Below the pieces are notes generated by a model. That model saw only the letters and a program-made list of their open reading frames with translations, searched no databases and was not told the origin of the DNA. Below are positions 48,050-61,059 of a DNA stretch of 64,000 nucleotides, one piece after another (the stretch's first letter is position 1; every line of letters starts with the position of its first letter). The position numbers and the translations under genes are program-made. Origin of the DNA: Glandiceps talaboti. Lineage: Eukaryota; Hemichordata; Enteropneusta; Spengelidae. The DNA is taken from the NCBI RefSeq assembly GCF_964340395.1, contig NC_135552.1:27203181-27267180 (forward strand), given 5' to 3'.

Positions 48050-50025
48050 TTAAGGTTTACATTAACCTGAATAACTGATAGCAATTTCCAGAATTGAAAG
48101 CTGGTGGAAGGGAAGGTACTCACAAGAGATGTACCTTTCCATATCCATCATCGTCAGGTCAGGTCAATATCTCTCTAAAGCTATCAGTCATTACATGCAG
48201 TTTACAAAATAGTCATTTTAAACATACATCAATCCTGCTTTCACTACCAAAAGTAAACTTAAATATACATTTGATATATACTGTTCAAACATTACATTAT
48301 AAATCTAACATTGTCAATATTTGCACAACTAAATAAAGCTTATAAAGATATCTAATTCTGGCTTTTTTATAGCATGTATGATGGCATATTTTTGGCTAAA
48401 TGTGTATGTATGACTTACATTAAAGCCATTTCAGTTATAAACAGCTTTTTACTATATACATATTAAACTTGTACATCTGTCATTTAAATGAAGCATACAA
48501 TGAATAACTGTCTGGGGTTTTTTTTATATTAAACTTGTTTGAATGCACTACATATACATGTCTATGGTCCATTTTTTGTTCATGTTTAATACAATAACTG
48601 CTTCACCATAGCCATTTGATATCAATATCCTGTATGGTTTCTTGACTGAATTTTCACCACAGTCGTGTGATGAAACAACATGCATTCTAAATACCATACA
48701 AATTGAAAACAAACTTCTTTTCAGTCTGTCATGTACTAGCATAGGGTTGTCACAAAAGAGTGTGCCTAACACCATATTTTATTCACTTTGAGTTTTTATC
48801 ATTCCTTTCTTTTCAAAATACATCAAACGTAAGGAGTTGCTTCATTCAATTATATTTAATAGTTTTCTATTTTAAATGGCTGGCCATCGGCATCCCTTAC
48901 GTTAAATGTTGGCCACACCAGCTGGTCTATGTACTCCTATCACAATATCCTTGGAGGGTATGTAACTCTAAAAATAGCATTTTAAATTGATGACTATATG
49001 TACCACGTAGGGCTATTAAATCAGTTTAGATTTTTACAAGACTGACTTTTGACCTTGCACCTAATTCTAATGAAAGAAAAACATACCATCAGTTATGCTA
49101 GTTATTTGACAAGTACTATACTTGCATATTCATCCTAGAAAGGAATATACTAAGTCTGATTCAAAAATCTGTAAACTGCACATCAATCAACTAAAACCAT
49201 GTTGGTGTTATTATGGATTGCTTTTATCACAAAGTAGTAATTTATGCAAATGACAAATTACTATGCAAGCCATACTATTTTATTTGGTGTTTATGAAACT
49301 GAGTGATACATATCTAACAAAGAAATCGGACACAGGGCAAGTTTATTCAAATATCATTCAATGATAAAAACAAGTAATTATGCAAATGTCGGTAGAAAGC
49401 AATCTGACAGACAAGAAAATATTTTTTCAAATTTCATTAACTGATAAAAACAAGGAATTGCGCATATGACCTTTCAAAGATTTCAGGACACACGTACCCA
49501 AATAAAATCACACAAAATATATAAATTGGGAGCTTGAAAGATGAGCACATATGACATGTACAAACAGATATTTATCATGACAGGTTGCTGTTGTGCCTCC
49601 AGTAAAATTGGACTAAAACTGATTTATGATGTTGAAATACAATCCATCCTACAGATCAGTTACATGTCACATTACTAACACAATTCAAAACAACCATACA
49701 GTGAACTATGGGTTCTTCATTTTAACTAAAACAGGATTATCTGAAATTCCTTTCATGTTTCCTCCACCCTACTCATCTCAACCACCAGTGCAATCTGAGC
49801 TAATGCTATGAACAAAATCTCCAAATCAAACACAAGGCAACACTAGTACACTATGAGAGAGAAAATACCCATGAAGTGCTCAGTTTGAGGGAATGTGAAA
49901 GGAAAACGGAGTCATGTGTCATAGTAAGATGTGAATTGATACATCCTAATACTATTTCTTGCACCTCAATACAGTATCACCCAGAATGCACTGCTGTTGT
50001 CTATATTTACTGATTCAGCCATCTT
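48050..50025. other. Unassigned intronic DNA
   Basis: No exon recognised. Confidence 0.5.
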
Positions 50026-50030
50026 GACTC

Positions 50031-50335
50031 ACAAATCACCCTCTACTGGGTGAACTTACTTTCTACTGGGTAAACTTACTTAACACTGGGTGACCTTACT
50101 TTCTACTGAGTAAACTTACCTTCTAGTGGGTAAACTTACTTAACACTGGGTAAACTTACCTTCTAGTGGGTAAACTTACCTTCTATTGGGTAAACTTAGG
50201 CTTTCCACTGGGTGAACTTACTTTCCACTGGGTGAACTTACATGTACTTAACACTGGGTGAACTTACATGTACTTTCTACTGGGTAAACTTACATGTATT
50301 TTCTACTGGGTATTAACTTACATGTATTTTTACCT
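50031..50335. repeat. Degenerate short tandem array
   Basis: About 14 units of 18-26 bases around CTACTGGGTAAACTTACTT. Variants read CACTGGGTGAACTTACATG, with inserted ACATGTA at the right end. Confidence 0.92.
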
Positions 50336-50339
50336 TTGG

Positions 50340-51270
50340 TCAAAGTTACTCTCTACATTGTACCTAATGAATTTTAGAAAGGAATGTTCGTAATCACAGC
50401 ATTAAGTACTGAATGACATCATACAGGTATATTTGAAATGCCGGTAAACATCAGTCAAAGTGTTGAAGTCATTTAATTTCTTCAACACAACTACAGAAGA
50501 ATATTCATAGAATCAATTCCTTTACACCACTACAATTATGCTGACAGTAGCGTCTACCATTGTATACCAAACAAGACACCAAGTAAAGCATACATGTAAT
50601 TGTCCAGGCTTAACTCTAAGTTATAAATGCAATTACACACACTGACTCATTGAACAAACTTTCAGATGAAAAGGTACCAGTGTAATAATCAATTTTGTAG
50701 ACTTAAGTAAATAAGTGCTCCGAGATTTCCTTTGATGATATAGAGTGAAAAAAACACATACACCTCAATGTCTTCTTAAGTTAAGTGAATGTTTCTCAAG
50801 AAGCAAGTAAATACCATGGAAACGAGTCTGAGAGACAGCGTAAATTATCACTCCCTTTGAAGTTACCACCCTTTTCTTTGTAGATTCAATCTTCTTTTCG
50901 GTGATTGCATCTCAACAGATTACTTCCATTTGAGGCTGATATAAGTGTTGCAAGACATCATACAATTTACATTCTTTAAACCAAAGTGGTTGTAACTCAA
51001 TTTTCTGTTCAAAAACTCTGTAGAGTATTTATTGATGGAAGAATGGGCAATTTACTCGGTTATCAAGATGTGTCCATTAGTGTAAGATGCTCCTTCCACA
51101 ATTAAATGGGAAAAGAAAGAAATCCCAGTACAATACGGTTGTTAAAGTATGGTGTTTGGTTTTAACATGGCAGTCCTGAGGACAGAACTTATTTTATCGC
51201 ATAATTTCAGTTGTGGCATTTACACAATTCTGAATCAAGTTCACTACATAGTAACATACATTTACCCATC
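50340..51270. other. Unassigned intronic DNA
   Basis: Nothing recognised. Confidence 0.5.
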
Positions 51271-51275
51271 ATCAG

Positions 51276-51332
<57 letters not shown>
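51276..51332. repeat. GTT microsatellite
   Basis: About 19 uninterrupted GTT units. The poly-leucine and poly-valine open frames over it are artefacts. Confidence 0.98.
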
Positions 51333-51372
51333 GAGTCAAATGATAAAAACTGGCATTTCTTGTGAGTCACCA

Positions 51373-51955
51373 GATTCCTATAGGATTCCTAAAGGATTTT
51401 ATAGGAATCCTACAGGATTCCTGGAATGTTCCACCATGTAAATCCATTATTAACTGAATTGACAGTGATGTTACTGAATTCTAACTAAGAAATTATAACA
51501 CCTAGTAGATTTTAATATTGAAAAATTTCAATAGTATTTGAGGGATTCAGATTTTTACATGATTTTAAGCGTTTATCTATCTACAAGAAAAAAACTACAG
51601 CATTACTTTAGGTATACTACGAAATCTCAATAGAATTATTTTTTTAGATTAATAATTTATTTAAGGATGTCTTTCGGGAATACTAATTTTAAGCAATTTT
51701 AAAAGATATAAATTGTTATCTATAGATATTAAAATACTAAAAGTTCCTATCAGATTCTTTTAGGAATACTTAATTCCTAGAATCCTTTAATATTCCTAAA
51801 AGACATCCTATAAGAATCCTTTAGTATTCCTAAAAGACATATTCCTAAAATGAATCCTAAAAGAAAGGGGCCAAAATCTAATAAGATTTTTCTTATAGGA
51901 ATACTTTAAGAATCCTACAGGATTTTTTCCTATAGAATAATACAGGATATCTTTG
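51373..51955. repeat. Cluster of GGAATCCT/AGGATTCC inverted motifs
   Basis: Dense occurrences at the left (TTCCTATAGGATTCCTAAAG, ATAGGAATCCTACAGGATTC) and right (51744-51950: ATTCCTAAAAGACAT, GAATCCTACAGGATT). The middle 51430-51660 is ordinary AT-rich DNA. Motifs occur in both orientations and can fold locally. It may be a decayed foldback element with sub-repeated arms. Confidence 0.7.
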
Positions 51956-51984
51956 AAAGGCCAAGCTTTATGATATGATAAAGT

Positions 51985-52045
51985 CTAGAATGATTTATAA
52001 AGAATTTTGATTTTCAGGGACATTGTTCCCTGAGGCACATTTTTA
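51985..52045 (+). repeat. Interspersed repeat, family B, 3' fragment
   Basis: AAGAATTTTGATTTTCAGGG followed by TCCCTGAGGCACATTT matches the right end of the copy at 34572-34950. Confidence 0.75.
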
Positions 52046-52603
52046 GCGTAATGATTCATCAATGAAACTAATCAAGTATCAAATACACCAATTCTTAGAA
52101 AACACGTTGAAATTGTACACCTAGAGAATTCAATTAATACGGGAAACATTAGACTTGAGGGTATTAATGGAAACGACAAAAGCACATACAGACAATTGTA
52201 GCAAAGCTGATAAAAAGTTAAATAATGACTACAAGTATTGTGAGACTAATTTTCCTCATCTGCAGTATAAAATAGATCTGACATTGAATTGAATTCTATC
52301 AATTAGTTGCTATCACAGAGAGTCACTGTAAGTTGAAGGATTCCCTCATTACCACTCCAGTCCAGATGTCTATAATTGCATCATTATCACAGCCATCCAC
52401 CTCTTTAGATGTGATATCTAATAAAGCCTGTTTAGTACAGTGTAAAATTAAATGCTACACAATGGAACTCAATACCCAATCACAACTAAGCACTTTTAAA
52501 ATGCATCATGGAACACTTGCAAGGGGTCATGACCTTGACCAAATAGGAAAAACAATTATGAAATTCTCTAAACAATTTAAATCATATTACGTGTTATAAT
52601 CCT

Positions 52604-54509
52604 TGCTGTGTTGTTTTGATGTCTACAGACTAGCTGTGCTGTTTTGAAGGAGGAGGCGATCAGGCTAAAAAATGTAAACATGTACTAAGAAGGTCAATTC
52701 AGGCAAAAAAAAGAAGGTAAAATAGCAAGGTAAAATTAACGATTAGCCGACATCTACATCGGATTTTAATCAGATTGTCTACAGACTAGCTGTGTTGTTT
52801 TGATGTCTACAGACTTGCTGTGGTGTTTTGATGTCTACAGACTATCTGTGGTGTTTTGATGTCTACAGACTAGCTGTGTTGTTTTGATGTCTACAGACTA
52901 GCTGTGTTGTTTTGATGTCTACAGACTAGCTGTGCTGTTTTGATGTCTACAGACTAGCTGTGTTGTTTTGATGTCTACAGATTAGCTGTGCTGTTTTGAT
53001 GTCTACAGACTAGCTGTGCTGTTTTGATGTCTACAGATTAGCTGTGCTGTTTTGATGTCTACAGACTAGCTGTGTTGTTTTGATGTCTACAGATTAGCTG
53101 TGTTGTTTTGATGTCTACAGACTAGCTGTGTTGTTTTGATGTCTACAGACTAGCTGTGCTGTTTTGATGTCTACAGACTAGCTGTGCTGTTTTGATGTCT
53201 ACAGACTAGCTGTACTGTTTTGATGTCTACAGACTAGCTGTGCTGTTTTGATGTCTACAGACTAGCTGTCCTGTTTTGATGTCTACAGACTAGCTGTGTT
53301 GTTTTGATGTCTACAGATTAGCTGTGCTGTTTTGATGTCTACAGACTAGCTGTGTTGTTTTGATGTCTACAGACTAGCTGTGCTGTTTTGATGTCTACAG
53401 ACTAGCTGTGGTGTTTTGATGTCTACAGACTAGCTGTGTTGTTTTGATGTCTACACACTAGCCGTGTTGTTTTGATGTCTACAGACTAGCTGTGTTGTTT
53501 TGATGTCTACAGACTAGCTGTGTTGTTTTGATGTCTACAGACTAGCTGTGCTGTTTTGATGTCTACAGACTAGCTGTGCTGTTTTGATGTCTACAGACTA
53601 GCTGTGCTGTTTTGATGTCTACAGACTAGCTGTGCTGTTTTGATGTCTACAGACTAGCTGTGTTGTTTTGATGTCTACACACTAGCTGTGCTGTTTTGAT
53701 GTCTACAGACTAGCTGTGTTGTTTTGATGTCTACAGACTAGCTGTGTTGTTTTGATGTCTACAGACTAGCTGTGTTGTTTTGATGTCTACACACTAGCTG
53801 TGTTGTTTTTATGTCTACAGACTAGCTGTGCTGTTTTGATGTCTACAGATTAGCTGTGCTGTTTTGATGTCTACAGACTAGCTGTGCTGTTTTCATGTCT
53901 ACAGACTATCTGTGGTGTTTTGATGTCTATAACAGACTAGCTGTGCTGTTTTGATATCTACAGACTAGCTGTGGTGTTTTGATGCCTACAGACTAGCTGT
54001 ACTGTTTTGATATCTACAGACTAGCTGTGTTGTTTTGATGTCTACAGACTAGCTGTGCTGTTTTGATGTCTACAGATTAGCTGTGTTGTTTTGATGTCTA
54101 CAGACTAGCTGTGGTGTTTTCATGTCTACAGACTAGCTGTGCTGTTTTCATGTCTACAGACTAGCTGTGCTGTTTTCATGTCTACACACTAGCTGTGCTG
54201 TTTTGATGTCTACAGACTAGCTGTGCTGTTTTGATGTCTACAGACTAGCTGTGCTGTTTTGATATCTACAGATTAGCTGTGTTGTTTTGATGTCTACAGA
54301 CTAGCTGTGTTGTTTTGATGTCTACAGATTAGCTGTACTGTTTTGATGTCTACAGACTAGCTGTGTTCTTTCGATGTCTACAAACTAGCTGTGCTGTTTT
54401 GATGTCTACAGACTAGCTGTGTTGTTTTGATGTCTACAGACTATCTGTGGTGTTTTGATGTCTACAGACTAGCTGTGCTGTTTTGATGTCTACAGACTAG
54501 CTGTGCTGT
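52604..54509. repeat. 28-base minisatellite, about 62 units plus a detached copy
   Basis: Units are GTCTACAGACTAGCTGTG plus YTGTTTTGAT. The main block is 52777-54509. A detached partial block at 52604-52647 is separated by about 130 unrelated bases, including GGAGGAGGCGATCAGG and a small CCGACATCTACATCGG stem. Variation concentrates at one base after GCTGTG (C, T or G) and at GACT/GATT. 28 is not a multiple of three and no long frame crosses it. Confidence 0.98.
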
Positions 54510-54514
54510 CCACA

Positions 54515-55680
54515 GTCTTGTGTCTGCAGTTGTAATATTTTAATCACTTCATTTTTGTGGAAACATGCTGAAGATTTCCTAGAGGTACACGCAGTGTATT
54601 TGCTAAGGTTGAGGAACCCTGGTAACAGAAAGGGGGAAAGAAGTAAAACTGGTAGTGTTTCCCATCGAATCTATCATAATTTTGGTGGGGAAACCCAATA
54701 AAATGATATTGGGAACCCGGTAGAATTGACCTATTAACACTGTACACAGAATCTAAAAAGAATTGTAGAAACGACCACCTACCTGTAATCACATTTGGTG
54801 AAATTATTACTGAAATCTAGAAAATTACATCTATTTCAATAATGGTTTTCAAATTGAATCTCACTGTGAAGTTTTGAGACTACCCCTAAATTATTCAACC
54901 GTCCCCCAAGGACACAATATCTACATAATTGCATTTTGAGGCTATAGTAATGGTTGTCTGACATTTTTTAATAATAATCCTGTCTCGATAATGAGAGTGG
55001 TTGCATGTCATTGTGTTTGTCTATGAGATTTTACTATAACAGATGCTTTAAATTTCTATTCAAATTAAACATATACAAATTGTATGATCATTGATTTTGT
55101 TTCCTTTACTGTAAATATTCCCTGGAGGCAAAGGAGGGAATGGAGTACAAATGTAGTTAGAATAAACCATTTTTAAGGGTATCAGTGTACATTACACAAG
55201 AAACGGTTCATTTCACAACAATGGTGGATGGTAAAATTCTAAGTTACTTTTGACATGTTCAAGTTTTAATATCTACCCTTTCTTACCAGAGCAGACACTG
55301 AGGTTACATCATACATACATGTACATGAATTTCATTTCAGCTTTATACTGGTATTTTCAGTATTTATTTACCACTTACAGTTTTCGTAAAGGGAAATTAG
55401 AATTAGGAAAAATAGTTAGTGTGCTGAGCTATGTGTATTACATTTTGTTAAAAAGTTAATCTTTAACAAACACAATCATTTTATGGCTCATGCTCCACTA
55501 ATAGTAATACCACCATAGTAAAGACAATCCAAGAACATAGAATTCAAACACTGAGTTTTAAGTTCAAATCTGTCACAGGCTGTATTTAAGTTTTAAATAA
55601 ATTCTATAGACATCACAGCAGATATAATTCATTGACAGAGTACTGTTTCAATTTCTTCCTTGACTAGTAATATTATGTAT
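54515..55680. other. Unassigned intronic DNA
   Basis: No exon recognised. The 82-codon minus frame at 54544-54792 has no recognisable content. Confidence 0.5.
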
Positions 55681-55684
55681 TTTG

Positions 55685-56030
55685 ATGTTATTCCCAACAT
55701 TTTTCTTCATTCAGCCAAGGAAAATATGGGTGACCTATAGAAAGGGGGCCTTTGTTACTACGAGTCGCTAGACAAATAGTCTATGAGTACTTTCCAGTTG
55801 AATGAAGAAAAATGTTAGAGAATAACATAATTATACCAGCACCAGTAATATCACAGAAAAATCAGGAAAGTAATGGCAATTTTGAACATTTTGACTCATA
55901 TTTCGAACACAGCAAAACCAGTAATGTAGACATGCATTGTCATGACACAGACACGCATTGTAGTGACGTAGAACAACCAGAGTATATATTCCATATTTTT
56001 TGTTCAACTTGGCTCATCCATAGTATAAAT
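55685..56030 (+). repeat. Hairpin-headed repeat, family F, copy 3
   Basis: The same head (CAACATTTTTCTTCATTCAG ... GAATGAAGAAAAATGTT) and tail (AAAACCAGTAATGTAGACAT, AACCAGAGTATATATTCC, CAACTTGGCT) as copy 1 at 28355. It ends near a TA microsatellite at about 56025-56046. Confidence 0.85.
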
Positions 56031-56049
56031 ATATATATATATATATTAC

Positions 56050-57220
56050 TGTATAAATGAGCAATTATTTTCCATATAAATAATTCATATGGTCTATTAC
56101 TTGTTGTCACATAAAAATATGGGCAGAATAAATTGAACACTTATGAAAAATTTATGTTTATGTAATAGAATTATAAAATGTAGATACAGGATGGTGCATT
56201 CAACTAATTAGCTCTATTTTTCTCCATCCAGGTATCACTTTTCATCTCAAGGACATCCAAGTCTCCATCATTAGATTATGATAAATATTTTACTGATAAT
56301 TATTTACATAAAAGCACCTATGCAATCGGATATCTACATGTAATGTGAGCTTATTTTCCTTAATTTTAAGATGTTGGAAATTTGCATTATTAAAATAGCA
56401 CCAATGGTGTTGTAGCACAACTGTACAGTTTTTAAAATTGTTTATCCACCTGCTGATCCATACTAGGTATAGGTGTTCATTTGCTGAATGATTATCAAGT
56501 TGCCTATCCAGCCTTGTTCTTATCTTTGCAATATATGCTGATGCTGTCATTTGGCAGGGGCAGTGATAACACTTGAATAAACTTGCATACTGTGTATCTA
56601 AGTATTGGTGGGTATAACTTCAATAGATTTACTCTAAGATAGAGTGACTTTATACCCCAAATATGTTAGATTCAGTAAAAAAAACTATGCACTTTGTAAC
56701 ATACAAAATGTAGATAATCGAGACATACCTGTAAATACCAGTCTGCTAGCCAAAACATAGCACAGGAATATTACAACTGCATTTCTTCATACATACAAAG
56801 GTACTAGCAATTACATGCACTTGCTTCGGTGCAAGCTACACTATTTGTATTTGCACGGCAATGCAATACTGATCACATATTGCAGATCCTGTATACATAT
56901 TATGAATGTGATCACTTCATGTAAATGAACCTGACTATAATATCATATGAATGCACAGATGTATTTTTTAATGCCATTAGCTGGACAAACATTAATCTGT
57001 TAATGTTAATTATTATGTAATAATAACTGAATGCCATGGTGTACACTATTGTCAGTGTAAGTACTAAAGGATTGTTTTCTGCTGCACTTTGCAGCTGCTG
57101 AACTAAACCATTACACACTTGTGCAGTACTCCAAGAATGCCACTCTGTCACCTGTGTGTCATGGGGGTCTGGTATATTACTACTACTAGTAGTAGAAACA
57201 AGAAATACTTTGCAGATGTC
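56050..57220. other. Unassigned intronic DNA
   Basis: A minus-strand donor-like CAG|GTATGT near 56726 is preceded by a short hydrophobic frame, which meets an in-frame stop about 17 codons upstream. No exon call is justified. Confidence 0.45.
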
Positions 57221-57225
57221 TGCAG

Positions 57226-57843
57226 GTGTATGATAGTGTTCTTGTTAGAAGAATCAGTCCAACTACAACTACCGGTACTGAAGTCACAAGTGGAGAGCTG
57301 GAACACGCCCGGACCACAGCAATACTCAGCACTTCAGGCCAGACAGAGCACCTTTCTCCTGCTCCTTCTAAGGTCAGTCTGTATCTCCTATTTTACGATA
57401 GTTTCCCACCATTTCAACTCTATGGTTATTCAATTCTGATCCTTTTGACATCTACTCTGAATTTTTATACCATTTTTATCCACTGTTGTTCACTTTGTGT
57501 ACTCACCTACATTCTCTCAGACTTCAAAATCTGCCTACATTTTGTGCAGTTCTGTATTCTACTGTTTTACCTTTATATAGTTTACATATGTCATTTTATC
57601 TCGGATTTTTATTACTTGTTCTACTTTGTAATTTTACCGCTGTGTATTGTGCTCTTTTTTATCAGTGCTTACCCTGAGGAAGGTGACTTGTGCTTCGCCA
57701 AAACAATGGTGTTTAAAATTAAAATAAAGATCAGATTGAAGATCGGAGACCAGTTGAACAGCCTCGCTTTATTTATTTCACACATTCTGCGGTGGTTGAA
57801 GTGTAAAATTCACACAAAAAATATCTGCATTGAATCAGTATAA
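57226..57843 (+). pseudogene. Unrecognised 206-codon open frame, possible retroelement remnant
   Basis: This is the longest open frame in the window. It starts only with GTG. Residues 1-47 are polar and come from GC-richer DNA (TTTTGTEVTSGELEHARTTA). Residues 50-145 are strongly hydrophobic, mostly because the DNA is pyrimidine-rich. Residues 146-205 carry SAYPEEGDLCFAKTMVFK and a basic tail. The segment at 57673-57706 (CTGAGGAAGG ... TCGCCAAAAC) can form the stem GGTGA/TCGCC. It resembles the CTGANGAAGG...CGAAAC motif seen near the 3' ends of some animal retroelements, possibly Penelope-like. A donor-like AAG|GTCAGT at 57372 would allow an exon ending there instead. I do not recognise the protein, and the T/C-rich strand makes a chance frame plausible. 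Confidence 0.35.
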
Positions 57844-57849
57844 TAAAGT

Positions 57850-59690
57850 ACAACTTGGTTACAAATACACAGAAATAATCATTGGTTTCTATGTACATAA
57901 TTTAATACAATGTGGACTGCCTGCACAACTAGGATAAGACATTAAATATTAATAAACCCTTGCGTAAACTAATTAGATACAAACCCAGTGATGTGGTAAA
58001 TTAGATTTGAAAAGCATTGGTCTCATTCTAATGGGATTATCACACAATGTGATTGTGTATCTCTAATCCACTGATAACCTCAATAGTCCATCAATAGTCA
58101 TCTGTTGTTGATTAGCAACAACTAAAATCTTGAGCCAAAATACTGGACACCCTGATTACCATACATACAACTCAACAATGAATACAGATACTTTTGTCCA
58201 ACACTTTACAATTGTTTAGCAGACTCGGTTGTTGTGCCAAAGGTCCCTGTTTTTATTCCTCTACATTGTGTTTGCCATGTGCGTCCAGTACATGTAGATG
58301 TACAATGTATTATTCCACAGTGTGTACTACAAATGTAAAACAAACATAGCTGAGAACACAGCAGAGACACTTTAGCAGCTTGGCGACTGAACACTTACAC
58401 ACAGACCAAAGTATACACAAGTTATTTGTTGTCTGCTCACAATACATTACTTGGTAAATCTTTAGTCCAATTTAATGCACAGATGACAGCTATGTAATCT
58501 GCTGGAATCTGTTGTTGGATAAACATTCTACTAATACTAAAGATAACAGAAATTCCATCTTTGATCAGTACAACACACACAGCAGGCCAATAAAAATACT
58601 TTAGTATGTCTCAAATAGAGACTTCACCAATCATTACATGCATTTATTTGAGGTACTTGAACTATCAAGGACCCACCTCATTTAAAAACTGAAACACAAC
58701 AAACGTTATCCTTCATTTTGGGATACAGGCAGGGGGTAAATGTTGATTTCATTATAAATCTATCATAAAATAGAGATTATGTTCTGTTAATGTCTTGGAG
58801 CAGTGAGACACAGAAATTGCCAAAAGACATGAAGAAAGATGCATTTTGTCCAAACATAAACGTGATTGTGTTGAGAACCTAGGGAACATACGATGTGTGG
58901 CAAAATTTCAATAAAATTTTTTTATTATTACACCAATTTTGTGTGAGTCTGGTATTTCATAAGATGAAACCCTGAAAGCGACTGAAAAATTGTGTTTGTA
59001 GGAAAAATCTACACAAGATTGCAAAATACAAACCACAAATTTTATCTATGTAAATATCGATTATTTAGACACTTCCTGAAAAGTTTAGGAATAAAATGCT
59101 GTCAGGAAGCAATGACCATGGTTACAATGTCCATTCAATGTCCATGTCAGATACAAGTATGAGTATTTGGCACCAAATCATTGCATATCATACTTTTTTA
59201 CTTACAAGCAATATCTGGATAACCACATTTTGTATTCATTATGGGGATATTAATACACCAGTTCAGTTCAGTTCATTTCAGTTGAGGGACAAAGTATCCA
59301 TGGTTTGATGGATAATAAAAATCTCTCTAGTGTACCAGATACATCCATAAATGTTTAGTGAGTGATATATTTCAGGGAGCACATGTCCCATGTAACTTAA
59401 CACAGGAAACTTGCTGTCACTAATAGCGACGGATTTTGCAAATGTAATGCCTTTTCAAAGATACATTAAGATGCAGCCATTACATGGTATTGTGAAAGCC
59501 AATCTACTTCAAAGGGCAATTAAATATCAATAACAACTGGTTTTTTTACTGTAAGTCACTAATCACCTGCCTAGGGTTGTGTGCACACAATGCATAAACA
59601 TAAAGCCTTGAAACATGAGACCATTTTATTGTTGGGCTTTGTATTGGGCTGTCAATATCTAATCGTGACTTTCAAGTTCATGTACTTCAG
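57850..59690. other. Unassigned intronic DNA
   Basis: No exon or repeat recognised. Confidence 0.5.
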
Positions 59691-59699
59691 TCTTGATTT

Positions 59700-60265
59700 G
59701 TCTGCTGCATCACAATTAAGTCTGTCACAATGGCTACTTCGTAGCCAAGTCAGAATTCAGACTAGATCAGCATGGCTACTTTGTTGCCAAGTCAAAATTC
59801 AGGCTCAGATCAGTATGGCTACTTTATTAGTCAGAATTCAGACTAGATTAGTATGGCTACTTTCGCTACTTTGTTGCTGAGTCAGAATTCAGGCTCAGAT
59901 CAGCATGGTTACTTTGTTACTGAGTCTGAATTCAGACTAGATCACTATGGCTACTTTTTTAGTCAGAATTCAGCCTAGATCAGTGCGGCTACTTTGTTGC
60001 CAAATCAGAATTCAGGCTCAGATCATTCAATACATGTAGATCAGTTATGGCTATGTACATTGTTGTATAAGTAAGTCAGTGTAGGTTACTATGACTACTC
60101 TGTTGCAAAGCCAGAATCCAGTCTGGATCACAATAGCTTCATTGTTACAAAGTCAAGATTCAGTCCAGATTGCTGTAACTACTTTGTTGCCAAGTGAGAA
60201 TTCAATCTAGATCAGTGCAGTGGCTATTTTGTTGCAAAGCCAGACTTCAGTCTTGATCACAGAAC
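59700..60265. repeat. Degenerate tandem array of about 42-60-base units
   Basis: Ten or more units of GTCAGAATTCAGACTAGATC plus AGTATGGCTACTTTGTTGCC. Units are variable, with the last ones strongly diverged. The 99-codon plus frame at 59581-59880 enters this array and is a repeat translation. Confidence 0.9.
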
Positions 60266-60269
60266 TCAT

Positions 60270-60850
60270 AAATGTATACCAAAGTTTATAGACCAAGATG
60301 ACAGGGCTTCTATCAAGATTTCAAATAAACTGGCTATAAATAACATACCTTGATTGGCACTCCTACTGGTTGAGTGACAGAGTCTATAGAGTGGCAATTC
60401 TCATCCCTGTCATAAGATATGGATAGGTCACATGGGGTTGCTCATTTCATGGGAAGATTTTTTGTGACAATGTAACAAGAGGCAATTTAGAGTATGCCTA
60501 TCTACAATCATCTTATGTCCACATCTGCATCAATGAGCATTAGGACTCTGTCTGCAGGTCTCATGGCATTTTGTATGTTTATGTCATTATTTCATTATTC
60601 CACGAAGTACATGAAATTTAACCTGTTGTACGTTTCACACAACACTGTTCTAAAATTAATTCATGATGGTAGTACTTCACAAAGTATGTATACAATGTAT
60701 TTTGACAATTGGAATGCCCAAAAACTTACAAAATACTTGTACATACTAGTTTTTTTAAATTTACAGAATGTGATTCCATTATTCATTGTGTAAAACTAAA
60801 TAATTATATGTGGGCTGTATTTTTGCAGTATGTAAACACATTTTCAACAG
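60270..60850. other. Unassigned intronic DNA
   Basis: A 99-codon plus-strand frame (60494-60793) has no recognisable domain and no splice support. Confidence 0.45.
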
Positions 60851-60854
60851 AGTT

Positions 60855-61055
60855 TATTCCTCTTTCTCCCTAGGGGTATCTGTTCGTACATCTCTATTAT
60901 AAAGTCCAAGTTGGTCCTCTTTCTCCCATGGGGATATTTGTTTGTACACAACTAAGTACAAGTTGGTCTTCTTTCTCCCTAGGGGATATTTGTTTGTACA
61001 CAACTAAGTACAAGTTGGTCCTCTTTCTCCCAAGGGGTTATTTGTTTGTACACAA
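60855..61055. repeat. 52-54-base tandem repeat, about four units
   Basis: AGTTGGTCCTCTTTCTCCC, then GGGGATATTTGTTTGTACAC, then AACTAAGTACA. The first unit is diverged. Confidence 0.93.
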
Positions 61056-61059
61056 CAAA

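Noticed and set aside
51149-51441. Poly-leucine and poly-valine frames
   Set aside because: GTT microsatellite translation.
56726-56790. Minus-strand candidate exon with a hydrophobic frame ending at donor CAG|GTATGT
   Set aside because: An in-frame stop lies about 17 codons upstream, no acceptor fits, and the peptide does not match the cyclase membrane block.
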